Assembly: GCF_045862395.1 (NCBI RefSeq) | Contig: NZ_AP023087.1 | Coordinates: forward strand, 3,348,001-3,412,000 | Source: Marinicellulosiphila megalodicopiae | Lineage (GTDB): Bacteria > Pseudomonadota > Gammaproteobacteria > Pseudomonadales > Natronospirillaceae | Length of the DNA: 64,000 bases | Reading direction: 5' to 3' | Shown here: positions 17,913-26,700 of the stretch, one piece after another | Layout of the letters: every line of letters starts with the position of its first letter | Position numbering within the stretch: the first letter of the stretch is position 1 | Made by a program: the position numbers and the translations under genes | Notes under the pieces: generated by a model | Seen by the model: the letters and a program-made list of their open reading frames with translations, nothing else | Told to the model about the DNA's origin: nothing | Databases searched by the model: none

Positions 17913-19631
17913 ATGATTAGAGTTATCTTCCTTATAGTTATATTTCTTTCTTTTTCGTGCAGTGATCCAGGCAATTCGCCTAAGGATTCAATGATTGATA
18001 ACGCTCTAACTGCTGATCCCGATGACACAAACACCCATACCACGGACAACACTGAAACTGATACTCAAATCGATGAAAATTTATTTTATATTGAACTTGA
18101 AAATCCAAACTTTGATGAGTCCAAACAAATCAGCACTTTATTAGAACAGCCCGTATCGAGTAATCAGTTATCGGGAGTTCTTTCTAAAGATTCCTTGTTT
18201 ATAAGAAAAGTCATGTTCGATTATGTTTTAGATGCAAGGGAAACTGTTCGTAATTTTAGCACTGTTGTGAGTTCGACAAGGGTATATGATAATGACGATG
18301 TTGAAACATTAGAAATTATTGAAAATTGCATGTATGGCGGTACAATTTATATTAGAAGAATTGGAAAAACATTTTATGAAATGATAGCAACTGACTGCGT
18401 AGCATATAACACTACATATAATTTCCATGCGATTGATTATATTGATGACAAAACAGTTATGACATTCAATTTTTCAGATGGTAATTACACATTTAAAGGA
18501 AATTATGTAAAAACCGATAACGCTGAAGTTGGTTTGTACGAAAAACATGAATTTTTTGCAGAATTCTCTGGATCTTTTGAGGCAACTTATTTTGCTGCCG
18601 GCGCCGTTAATATCAGCGAATCTTATTCAATTTTTGGAGCTTTAGATACATACTCTCACTATAAATATAAACTTGAGCCAAATGCCATTACACCTTGTTT
18701 AATTGAAAGACTTGGAGTAGAAGAAACTGTTGAAGGAAAAACTGAAGAATTAATATCTACTCAGGATAAATGCTTAAATCCCGATAACTTTATTGAACTT
18801 CCATTTAGTAATCAAGGTGACACTTTGGTTTATGAACTTTCAATTTCCCCCTCTGATAAAAATTTAATTGACTACCAAGATATTAAATTTTACACACGAG
18901 GGGCACAAAAAAAAGGCGGAAATGAGATTTTATTAGCTTTTGCAGATACTGAAAATAATATTAAATATTTTGATTACTCACCTTCCAAACATGATATCAC
19001 GGCAACATACACTAGTGATTTTTATTATACCTTTAATACTTTAGTTCTGAATAACTCAACTAATGAAGTTGTGTCCTATTATTTATATTTAAATAACTAT
19101 GCTGGTAATTGGAACACAGAACTATCTGATTCAATTTTAGTAGATTATCACAAAGATTTTAATAATAGACTAACACTTAGAAAAATAGGTACCATTTCAA
19201 ATGGTTCTTTTATCACTCCATATTCAATGCAAAAATTGAATATGGATAATTCTCTTGATGAAAACACATATAGTGATCCTATCAATATTTCTGAAGCAGG
19301 GTATTATTTTATAAGGTTAGAACATGATTACCTTGCCGATGAATTTTCGAGCTTTTTTGATTTAACAGATGACAATCAAACCATTACACCTACCCCTATT
19401 GGGTCCACTGATTTATACAATTTATTCCATTACGATAATATTGATTATAGCGCAGATTCTTTTTACGGCCCCTTATATGCGGTCTATTACCTAGAACCAG
19501 GAAATTATGAGTTAGAATCTACATTTAGGAATTGGATGTATGGTAATAGTATTCAAGAAATCCCTGAAATTGATTACACAATAATTATTGATAAAATTGA
19601 GATTGATTCTGGCAACATTTTACTTGAATAG
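17913..19631 (+). CDS. Large lipoprotein, paralogue of the one at 1427
   Basis: This 572-residue lipoprotein has a type II signal peptide ending in SFSC (Cys16 probably lipidated), then a Thr/Asp-rich linker. The conserved block NPNFDESKQISTLLEQPVSS matches the paralogue at 1427-3160 almost residue for residue. The middle carries YLYLNNYAGNWNTELSDSIL and the end YTIIIDKIE, also shared. No named domain was found; the protein is probably beta-rich. It lies head to head with the smaller YD-repeat toxin, with only 46 bp between start codons. The reproduced pairing of lipoprotein and YD-toxin genes suggests one duplicated unit. A function in surface display or export of the toxin is possible but unproven. 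Confidence 0.75.
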   Translation: MIRVIFLIVIFLSFSCSDPGNSPKDSMIDNALTADPDDTNTHTTDNTETDTQIDENLFYIELENPNFDESKQISTLLEQPVSSNQLSGVLSKDSLFIRKVMFDYVLDARETVRNFSTVVSSTRVYDNDDVETLEIIENCMYGGTIYIRRIGKTFYEMIATDCVAYNTTYNFHAIDYIDDKTVMTFNFSDGNYTFKGNYVKTDNAEVGLYEKHEFFAEFSGSFEATYFAAGAVNISESYSIFGALDTYSHYKYKLEPNAITPCLIERLGVEETVEGKTEELISTQDKCLNPDNFIELPFSNQGDTLVYELSISPSDKNLIDYQDIKFYTRGAQKKGGNEILLAFADTENNIKYFDYSPSKHDITATYTSDFYYTFNTLVLNNSTNEVVSYYLYLNNYAGNWNTELSDSILVDYHKDFNNRLTLRKIGTISNGSFITPYSMQKLNMDNSLDENTYSDPINISEAGYYFIRLEHDYLADEFSSFFDLTDDNQTITPTPIGSTDLYNLFHYDNIDYSADSFYGPLYAVYYLEPGNYELESTFRNWMYGNSIQEIPEIDYTIIIDKIEIDSGNILLE

Positions 19632-20006
19632 CTATAACGAGCATAGTTTAGATACGCATCATAATTTGATCATGAAATCTATTTGGTCTTTTATGGCGTA
19701 TTTACTATGTGTGTTAGACTAATCAGATGAATTCAGAAATGCAGCCTTTATAAATTTATAAGTGCTATATATTGAAAATATTGCAATGACTATTGCTTTG
19801 AAATTTTAATACTATGATTTATTCTGTGGTTAACTTGGGATATAAAAGCTCTTTAATCAATTATCATAAAAAGCCAGTGTAGATCAAAAAGGTGTCAAGT
19901 ATTACTTGAAAGTCATTAATATTCATAATTAACCATTTAACATTAACAAGAATTTAACTTTACCCTTGTATATTAATCTTTTAACTCATTTACAGTAGAG
20001 GAAAAC
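19632..20006. other. Intergenic region with no gene seen
   Basis: These 375 bp between the lipoprotein and the small outer-membrane-type gene are very AT-rich and hold no credible frame. The promoter of the gene at 20007 is likely in the last 120 bp; a TATATT hexamer lies about 40 bp before the start codon, but no firm -35 box was seen. The start itself has a GAGG-type ribosome site (AGAGGAAAACATG). No terminator-like hairpin with a T-run was found after 19631. Confidence 0.3.
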
Positions 20007-20669
20007 ATGAAAATCCATTTTACAATTCTATTTTCTATATTTATTTTATATACATCAACAAACACATTTGCGGAATCAAAAAATATTTTAATCGGTGCAG
20101 AACTTAGTAATTCACTATTAGGTGAACCAGTATCTGATTATTATTTTGAAAGTGGTAAACATGATATCACCCGAATAAATGAAACCCTTTTATTGGGTCC
20201 AACCTTTGAATATTTAATTAATTCAAGCTTTTCGATTCGTGCTAGTACGCAAATTCAATTTAAATATAAAAACATACAAGCTAAAAATCGAACTTTTTCT
20301 TCTTTTTCAGTCCCAATTGATTTTCAAGGTTTTTATTGGATAAATAATTTTTTTAAAATAGGAGGGGGGATGAATATAATTACAGCTCATTCGTTAACAG
20401 ATGAAAGACCCACTACAATTGAAGTTATTGACTCTCCTCAAGTGACAGATACTTATCAATTTAAAACGTCGGCGGCACCTATTTTTACAATTCAGTTTCA
20501 CGACTGGTTCACACTACAAAATAATAAAGGCGTTTCTTATATAGGACTAAGCTATTCAGCTAATACATTTTATATTGAAAACTATGATTCTAATATGTTG
20601 TTAGATCAAAAAATAAATGGTGATAAATTCATGATCACTTTTGGGTTTTCTTTTCTAAAGAAAATATAA
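20007..20669 (+). CDS. Small outer-membrane beta-barrel-like protein
   Basis: The 220-residue product has a clear signal peptide (MKIHFTILFSIFILYTSTNTFA, cleavage before ESKN). Its mature part is made of alternating strands (FSIRASTQIQFKYK, FKIGGGMNII, VSYIGLSYSANTFYI, FMITFGFSFL), as in small 8-strand outer-membrane barrels. It ends in LKKI rather than phenylalanine, which is slightly atypical. No named family was recognised. It starts 375 bp after the lipoprotein gene, on the same strand, with a good ribosome site. A membrane role connected with the neighbouring lipoprotein and YD-toxins is possible from context only. Confidence 0.6.
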   Translation: MKIHFTILFSIFILYTSTNTFAESKNILIGAELSNSLLGEPVSDYYFESGKHDITRINETLLLGPTFEYLINSSFSIRASTQIQFKYKNIQAKNRTFSSFSVPIDFQGFYWINNFFKIGGGMNIITAHSLTDERPTTIEVIDSPQVTDTYQFKTSAAPIFTIQFHDWFTLQNNKGVSYIGLSYSANTFYIENYDSNMLLDQKINGDKFMITFGFSFLKKI

Positions 20670-20760
20670 ACTAAATAGGCCAAGAATTACCTTGCCAAAC
20701 TAATATTTTAAAACGATTTCTGACATTTCTAATGTATGATGAAATAAGAGAGTTAATTAA

Positions 20761-21168
20761 ATGAAATTAATATTTACATCCCCAATCAATATTTTAAATA
20801 ATAAAAAGGTATTAACAGATCCGGACTTTTTAAAACATTTTAATGAGGTTTCTTTTAAACAAGAAACGTCAATTGATTTGATGTCAAAAGCTTATATAGA
20901 AAACAATGATTTAAAGGGCCTTAGCGAAGGCCATTTGGGCTTAAGGTACGATGCTGAAAGTAATGTGGTCAACCTTATGGTGCCATATGATTTACCAAGG
21001 GATTTTACCGATGTTCAAATTCAAACACTGGGCCAAAATTTACTGACTCAATTTAATACGTTACTTGGTCCTAAATTTTCTCAAGAACTTAATGATAATA
21101 TTCAAATGGAGCTTGAATACCCAATTGAAGAACTGAGTTTCTTTAAAGTGAATATGGATGATTTATAG
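20761..21168 (+). CDS. Hypothetical cytoplasmic protein
   Basis: This 135-residue acidic protein has no signal peptide or membrane segment and matches no family I know. A GAGAG ribosome site lies 8 bases before the ATG. It follows the outer-membrane-type gene by 91 bp on the plus strand and is convergent with the immunity gene ending at 21236. Its size and surroundings would suit an orphan immunity protein or a small adaptor, but nothing in the sequence proves either. Confidence 0.5.
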   Translation: MKLIFTSPINILNNKKVLTDPDFLKHFNEVSFKQETSIDLMSKAYIENNDLKGLSEGHLGLRYDAESNVVNLMVPYDLPRDFTDVQIQTLGQNLLTQFNTLLGPKFSQELNDNIQMELEYPIEELSFFKVNMDDL

Positions 21169-21195
21169 TAATTTTTTTATGTTTGATATAAAAAA

Positions 21196-21213
21196 GGCCA
21201 CAAAATTGTGGCC
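21196..21213 (-). terminator. Rho-independent terminator after the second immunity gene
   Basis: GGCCACAAAATTGTGGCC forms a perfect stem-loop. On the minus strand it is followed by TTTTTTATAT, giving a classical terminator 23 bp past the immunity stop at 21236. A near copy with the same flanks lies at 22845-22862 behind the first immunity gene. The plus strand lacks a T-run, so it is mainly a minus-strand terminator, though it lies between convergent genes. Confidence 0.85.
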
Positions 21214-21235
21214 TAATGTGATCAAAATTTTAATA

Positions 21236-22087
21236 TTAAAATTCGACATCTAACGAATAGTAAGTATCTCCATCATCGTTATATGGATTGGGTTTGCGAG
21301 GGCAAGTACCCATTAATACCTGAGAAAAATAAGCATCCAAATGTTCAGCAGGATTTTTTAATTCTTTTAAATTATCAAATCCAGGGCCTATTGAAAGATA
21401 GAGTTTCTGATCGTTATTTTCAGTATCAATTAAAATGTGATCAAAACAACCTGTGCGCATAATGACGGACATTTCATTACTTACTCGATTTTTTAGATAT
21501 GACTCTGTATAAGGTAATACAGTTTCTGTATCTATTATGTTTTCCATTTTTCTGAAACTACCAACCATTTCAATTAACACCGGAGAAAAAGGTTCGTCAG
21601 CTGTATCAAATTTTGAAAAATAATTAAATGTTTTATACAATTCTAAAAATATTAAAGGTAATTTATCACCTAATTTTTCCTGTAGAAAATCACTTCTTAC
21701 TTTCATATTGGCATTTGTACCAGGAAAAGAAAAATTTAGCATCTGATTAGATTTACTAACTACACTAAAATAATATAAGTAACTAAATCCCCCTCTTTCT
21801 TTACCGCCTAAAGTATGATCAATCATTTTCTCTTCCACAATCACAAGTTCAGAACAGTTATTAATTAAGCTGTTATAAAATAAGGGGAAGTTTTCTTTTA
21901 AATGCCCAAAATAGAATTCTTTTCCTTTATCAAGAGCTTCAAATATCCAAGGATTTGCTTTATGGGTATCGATATCATCTACACCTTCCACACCATCAAA
22001 TAATTCCTTTGGCAATTGCGAAGAATCAGTGTAAAAATTATTTACCCATGATGATCTATGCTTAAATTCACTAAATCTTTTATACAC
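21236..22087 (-). CDS. Immunity protein for the orphan toxin tip
   Basis: The 283-residue product is a paralogue of the immunity protein at 22885-23730. Their last 59 residues are identical (from NDQKLYLSIGPGF to YYSLDVEF) while the first 200 differ widely, though motifs such as PWIFEALDKGKEFYFGHLK and LKNRVSNEMS are kept. I place the start at GTG 22087: it follows the toxin-tip stop by one base and has GGAGG eight bases upstream. The main locus shows the same TAA-N-GTG junction. An earlier ATG at 22114 inside the toxin gene has no such ribosome site. Immunity function is inferred from the cassette structure. No known domain was recognised. Confidence 0.75.
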   Translation of the reverse strand: MYKRFSEFKHRSSWVNNFYTDSSQLPKELFDGVEGVDDIDTHKANPWIFEALDKGKEFYFGHLKENFPLFYNSLINNCSELVIVEEKMIDHTLGGKERGGFSYLYYFSVVSKSNQMLNFSFPGTNANMKVRSDFLQEKLGDKLPLIFLELYKTFNYFSKFDTADEPFSPVLIEMVGSFRKMENIIDTETVLPYTESYLKNRVSNEMSVIMRTGCFDHILIDTENNDQKLYLSIGPGFDNLKELKNPAEHLDAYFSQVLMGTCPRKPNPYNDDGDTYYSLDVEF

Positions 22088-22088
22088 T

Positions 22089-22721
22089 TTAAAATCCTCC
22101 AGTTTGTGAATCATTTAATTTATTTATATATTGCTGTAACATCAATGAAGTATTTGTTTGTTTCTTGGCCAAATCATTTTGATAGCCTTGATCAAATTTT
22201 GAATTTCCATGATTAAATACATCGTCATGGGCTTTATTTGGACCATTATAACCAGGCCACTCATCATTGTTTAAATTTTTTCCACCTTTAGACTGATTAT
22301 ACATCGATGGCATATTCTGAATATTATCTTTATGATAAATGACCTTCATTTGGTTTTCTTTGGTTAATGCTTTAAATCCATCCATTTCTTTAATCTGATT
22401 AACCGGTGTCACATGATCTGGAGAGAACTTAATCCCATCATCCACCATTTTCTGTGTGACGGTCTCTACTTTGTTAGTGTAAGGATTCACATATTCTGAG
22501 CCTACAGCATTTGATTCATTACGCATTTTTTGTGTAGTGGTAGAGAATTCTAAATCATCTTTACCAGCAACCGTAACATTACCATCTCGATCAAGTCTTA
22601 GTTTTTCACCAACCGTTTTATCTTTACGGCTAATGACGATTCCACCTTTAGTACTTGAAACCGTGTAATTCTGAACATTATCCTCACCTAATTTATTTTC
22701 AAGCTTTTTATAAGTATTCAC
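22089..22721 (-). CDS. Orphan toxin tip (HNH-type) without its delivery part
   Basis: This 210-residue frame from GTG 22721 equals the C-terminal toxin domain of the 7,319-aa protein. From 22429 to 22781 the DNA is identical to 24066-24418. Beyond that, toward the 3' end, it diverges but keeps the nuclease motif (FSPDHVTPV, NIQNMPSMYNQSKGG). The coding homology extends upstream to about 22787 (AVDLKDKLDKGEISKSEYVD) and then stops abruptly; an in-frame TAA lies just beyond. No Hint domain or YD repeat is attached and no promoter is obvious. It is a typical silent orphan cassette that could replace the tip of the main toxin by recombination. Whether it is translated is unknown. Confidence 0.8.
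   Translation of the reverse strand: MNTYKKLENKLGEDNVQNYTVSSTKGGIVISRKDKTVGEKLRLDRDGNVTVAGKDDLEFSTTTQKMRNESNAVGSEYVNPYTNKVETVTQKMVDDGIKFSPDHVTPVNQIKEMDGFKALTKENQMKVIYHKDNIQNMPSMYNQSKGGKNLNNDEWPGYNGPNKAHDDVFNHGNSKFDQGYQNDLAKKQTNTSLMLQQYINKLNDSQTGGF
22096..22100 (-). promoter_or_regulatory. Ribosome binding site of the second immunity gene
   Basis: GGAGG lies inside the last codons of the orphan toxin tip, 8 bases before GTG 22087. It decides the immunity start in favour of GTG over the upstream ATG at 22114, and it couples immunity translation to the end of the toxin gene. Confidence 0.7.
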
Positions 22722-22781
22722 TTTATCAACATATTCAGATTTAGAAATTTCGCCTTTATCTAATTTGTCTTTTAAGTCAAC
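22429..22781. repeat. 353-bp exact repeat shared by orphan tip and main toxin gene
   Basis: By eye 22429-22781 is identical to 24066-24418 (constant offset 1637, same orientation). It covers the N-terminal half of the toxin tip. The identity ends sharply at both sides, as expected of recent gene conversion or duplication. Recombination between the two copies would swap the variable 3' half of the toxin and delete or exchange the first immunity gene. Confidence 0.85.
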
Positions 22782-22844
22782 TGCCCCGTTCTTTTATAAA
22801 GAGCGCACCCATATATTAAACACATTTCCCCTAGATATAAAAAA

Positions 22845-22862
22845 GGCCACTAAAAAGTGGCC
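22845..22862 (-). terminator. Rho-independent terminator after the first immunity gene
   Basis: GGCCACTAAAAAGTGGCC forms a 7-bp stem with a short A-rich loop. On the minus strand a TTTTTTATAT tail follows. It lies 23 bp past the stop at 22885, the same distance as the twin at 21196-21213, so gene end and terminator were duplicated together. It should insulate the downstream orphan cassette from the main toxin transcript. Confidence 0.85.
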
Positions 22863-22884
22863 TAATGTAATCAAAATTTTAATA

Positions 22885-23730
22885 TTAAAATTCGACATCT
22901 AACGAATAGTAAGTATCTCCATCATCGTTATATGGATTGGGTTTGCGAGGGCAAGTCCCCATTAATACCTGAGAAAAATAAGCATCCAAATGTTCAGCAG
23001 GATTTTTTAATTCTTTTAAGTTATCAAATCCAGGGCCTATTGAAAGATATAGTTTTTGATCATTTCTTTCTGAGTCGATTAATAAATAATCGAAGCAACC
23101 AGTTTGAATAATAATCGACATTTCATTACTGACACGATTAGATAAATATGATTCTTTGTATGAATCATACTTGTATTCAAGATTATTTTCCATTTTTTTA
23201 TAGTGACCAATATTTTCAATTAAACTATTTGAAACGCCATCTTCTTCCAAGTCAAACTTATCAAACCTATCAAATGAATAATACAATTCTTGAATTACTT
23301 TCGGCAAACCTTCTGTTTCTTCAGATACTTCATTTATTCTATCGTCCATATCATCAAACACCCCTGGAAGGGAAAAGCAAATCAATTGACTTGCTGAGCT
23401 TACAATAGCAAATGAATAATCCAATCTATATCCTCCGTTTTTGTTCCCAGCCAATGAAAGATCTTTAGTTTTTACTTCAATTAAACTTAAATCAGAGCAT
23501 TCTTCTATCAATATTCGATAAAAATTCGGAAAGCTATTTTTTAAATGCCCAAAATATAGCTCTTTACCTGAATTTAAAGCTTCAAAAACCCATGTATTAA
23601 TTTTAGGGAAACCATTATTATCCAATCCATTAAATAACCCTTCAGGGATTTCATAAGATTTATTAAAAGATCTCGTTACACTAGAACGATTATTTGAAAA
23701 ATCTGTAATTATTTTATACAAACCAGCCAC
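22885..23730 (-). CDS. Immunity protein for the giant YD-repeat toxin
   Basis: This 281-residue soluble protein starts with GTG one base after the toxin stop (TAA-G-GTG), so it is tightly coupled to the toxin. It shares the last 59 residues exactly, and scattered motifs elsewhere (WVFEALNSGKELYFGHLK, SNRVSNEMSIII, TGCFD), with the paralogue at 21236-22087. No signal peptide or transmembrane segment is present, in keeping with action in the cytoplasm on a nuclease toxin. No named immunity family was recognised. The variable N-terminal two thirds probably carry toxin specificity. A terminator follows at once. Confidence 0.75.
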   Translation of the reverse strand: MAGLYKIITDFSNNRSSVTRSFNKSYEIPEGLFNGLDNNGFPKINTWVFEALNSGKELYFGHLKNSFPNFYRILIEECSDLSLIEVKTKDLSLAGNKNGGYRLDYSFAIVSSASQLICFSLPGVFDDMDDRINEVSEETEGLPKVIQELYYSFDRFDKFDLEEDGVSNSLIENIGHYKKMENNLEYKYDSYKESYLSNRVSNEMSIIIQTGCFDYLLIDSERNDQKLYLSIGPGFDNLKELKNPAEHLDAYFSQVLMGTCPRKPNPYNDDGDTYYSLDVEF

Positions 23731-23731
23731 C

Positions 23732-26700
23732 TTATTTATTAGATTTATTTAATTGTTTAATCAATGATTGTAATATTTTTTGTTGATCGAATTGTGCTTG
23801 TTTCAAATCTTTCAAATACCCTTTATCAAATTCAGTCTTACCATGATTAAACTGATTATCAACCTTAGTATTTGTCCCATCATATGAATTCCACTTATCT
23901 CCAGAATTTAAGTTCTTACCACCTTTTGATTGATTATACATTGACGGCATATTTTGAATGTTACTGTCATGATAAATCACTTTCATTTGATCTTCTTTAG
24001 AAAGTTTATCAAAACCCTTCATTTGTTTTATATCTTTTACTGGTACTACATGATCTGGCGAGAATTTAATCCCATCATCCACCATTTTCTGTGTGACGGT
24101 CTCTACTTTGTTAGTGTAAGGATTCACATATTCTGAGCCTACAGCATTTGATTCATTACGCATTTTTTGTGTAGTGGTAGAGAATTCTAAATCATCTTTA
24201 CCAGCAACCGTAACATTACCATCTCGATCAAGTCTTAGTTTTTCACCAACCGTTTTATCTTTACGGCTAATGACGATTCCACCTTTAGTACTTGAAACCG
24301 TGTAATTCTGAACATTATCCTCACCTAATTTATTTTCAAGCTTTTTATAAGTATTCACTTTATCAACATATTCAGATTTAGAAATTTCGCCTTTATCTAA
24401 TTTGTCTTTTAAGTCAACAGCCCAGCAGTTGGCATTATGCACCCAAATATTTAACTCACCAACAAAGTAAGTATGGAAACCTAATACTTCGATATTATAA
24501 ACGGTTTCAATCTCATCGGTCTTTATCATCGATAACACAATGGCATCACGATTTTCAGAGTCGACTAGAACATTACCTTCTGTTAAATCCGCCGCACGAA
24601 CCCAACCGTGATCTTTGATCCAGAATGGATGCTCTTCAGTTGTTGCGTAGGTTTCGACTTTACCTGCATGGTTTTGTATTTCTACTTTGTAGATTTGTTG
24701 CTGCTTGGTTTGTTTGGTGTTGATTACTCGTTTATATGTGATTTCGCCTGTTTGTTCGTCTCGGGCAAGTACCTGATCACCTATTGCAAAGTCTTCAATG
24801 GCTTTTAGGCCGTTATTGGTTTGTACCGTTGTACCAGCAGTGAAACATGCTTTACCTTGAGTTATCAATGATGCTTCTTCCACAGTTTTGGCGTTTGCTT
24901 CCGTTCTAAGTAATTTTTGATCTGCTTTTGCTGTTTTAACTGCAGTTCCTGCATCCACTAAGTCATCAATTTTTGCTGTTTTAGCTACAGTGCCAGCATC
25001 GGCTAAATCATCTACTTTTGAGAATTTTGATGCTAGTTTTGGTGCGTCAGTTATAATTTTACCTGTTGCAAGTGATCCTATTAAACTACCAACCGTTTCA
25101 CCTTCATCTAATTTGAATAAGGGCTCAATTTGATATGCTTCACTATCTAAAAAGAATTGGCCAAATTCTTCATCACCAGTCACTATTTGAGCTATTTCAA
25201 CATATCCATCAGCTGTTAATTTTACTAAGCCAACTGCGCCGTTAAACATATCTGGACCAAAATTAGCCACAGCCTTTGCGTTACCCGTGACAAATTTCTT
25301 AGGATCATCTATTAAGTCACCACCTCCACCAATTAGTGAAGTACCAACATTACCTAATGCTCCCATAGTATCGAAGAACATAATTTTCCCGAAGTTTGCT
25401 AAACTTCCATCTAATTCAACTGAGTCACTTTGTTCACTCCAATAATTACTGGTTGTGGTTTTCAATTGATTGGCTTTCTTATATTCCAATTCCGCTTGTA
25501 ATTTTTTCTCTAATTGCATTTGTGCCAAATTGGCTTGCTCTTCGTCATACAGAACATTGTCATAGAATACTCTATTATCGTTTTCCATTTTGTCTCGATA
25601 TGCTTGTACACCTGCAGCTCGCTCTAACATTGACTGTTGCATATTATCAATTTTGTTCAGCTCTGCTAGTCTTTGTGCTTGCTCCTCTTGAACAGCCTGC
25701 ATGCCTTGACCACGGGAAATTGCAGAATTTTTCATGGACTCTAATTTTTTAGCGTCTTTTGCGTCTATGTCTGCAATTATTTTCGTATTTAATAACGCTT
25801 CATTTTTACGATATGCTTGCATTCCCTGTCCGCGACTTTCGGCATTAGCCTGTTGGTCGGCTAAATACTGTGCATTAAAATCTTTGTTTAGTGCAAACTC
25901 TAATGATGAACCTGATTTGCCGTCGTACTGCCCATCTTTAATGCGCCTTGTTAGACTTGTTTGTTGATGCTTATCTAGATTATTTTTCTCACTGTATTGG
26001 TTCGCTGAGTTTCTGATTTCACCGCGTTCATAATACTTGGCTGTGCTATTATCTCTAAAACTAGTTAAACTGCCCGCACCAAAATCTATATTTGCAATAC
26101 CATTACCGATTGCCGTTCCAAATTGTTGGCCGGCATAATTTTTAAAGAAATCAAACCCGGCCTCTTCATCTTCATTACTCGCTGCCAGTGCAAATCCAGC
26201 TGCAATACCCGTCCTCAGAGCTGCGCCTTTGAGTGATCCTGCGAATGTATTTTCATCATCTCGGATGATATTTCTATCTAAGAAGTTGGTGATTGTGCCT
26301 CCAATCGCATCAATCCAATCAGCAGACTCTAACTCTTCACCATCTATAGCTTTGACAGCAATGTCTTTCCATGGTGTTACGTAACCTTCATATTCATTAT
26401 ATATTTTACTAGCTTTGCTCACGAAACTTGTACCATCTGAAACAGGTCCAGCAATACCATATGCACCAATCAAAGCTTTAGCCACGATACCTATTTGATT
26501 ATCAACATCCCCAGTTTCAGGGTCGGTATTTTGATGTATTTGAGTTCCAGTATTAATGGCTAATTGAGTTAATTTAAGTACTTTTGCCCAACCTGCTGTC
26601 ACATCCGCCAATTTAGCAGCGGCTCCAAAACCAGAAGCGGCGCCTGCAATAGCACCCGCGATGGCTTCTTCTTTAACAGCATCCCAATCAATTTCTTCGG

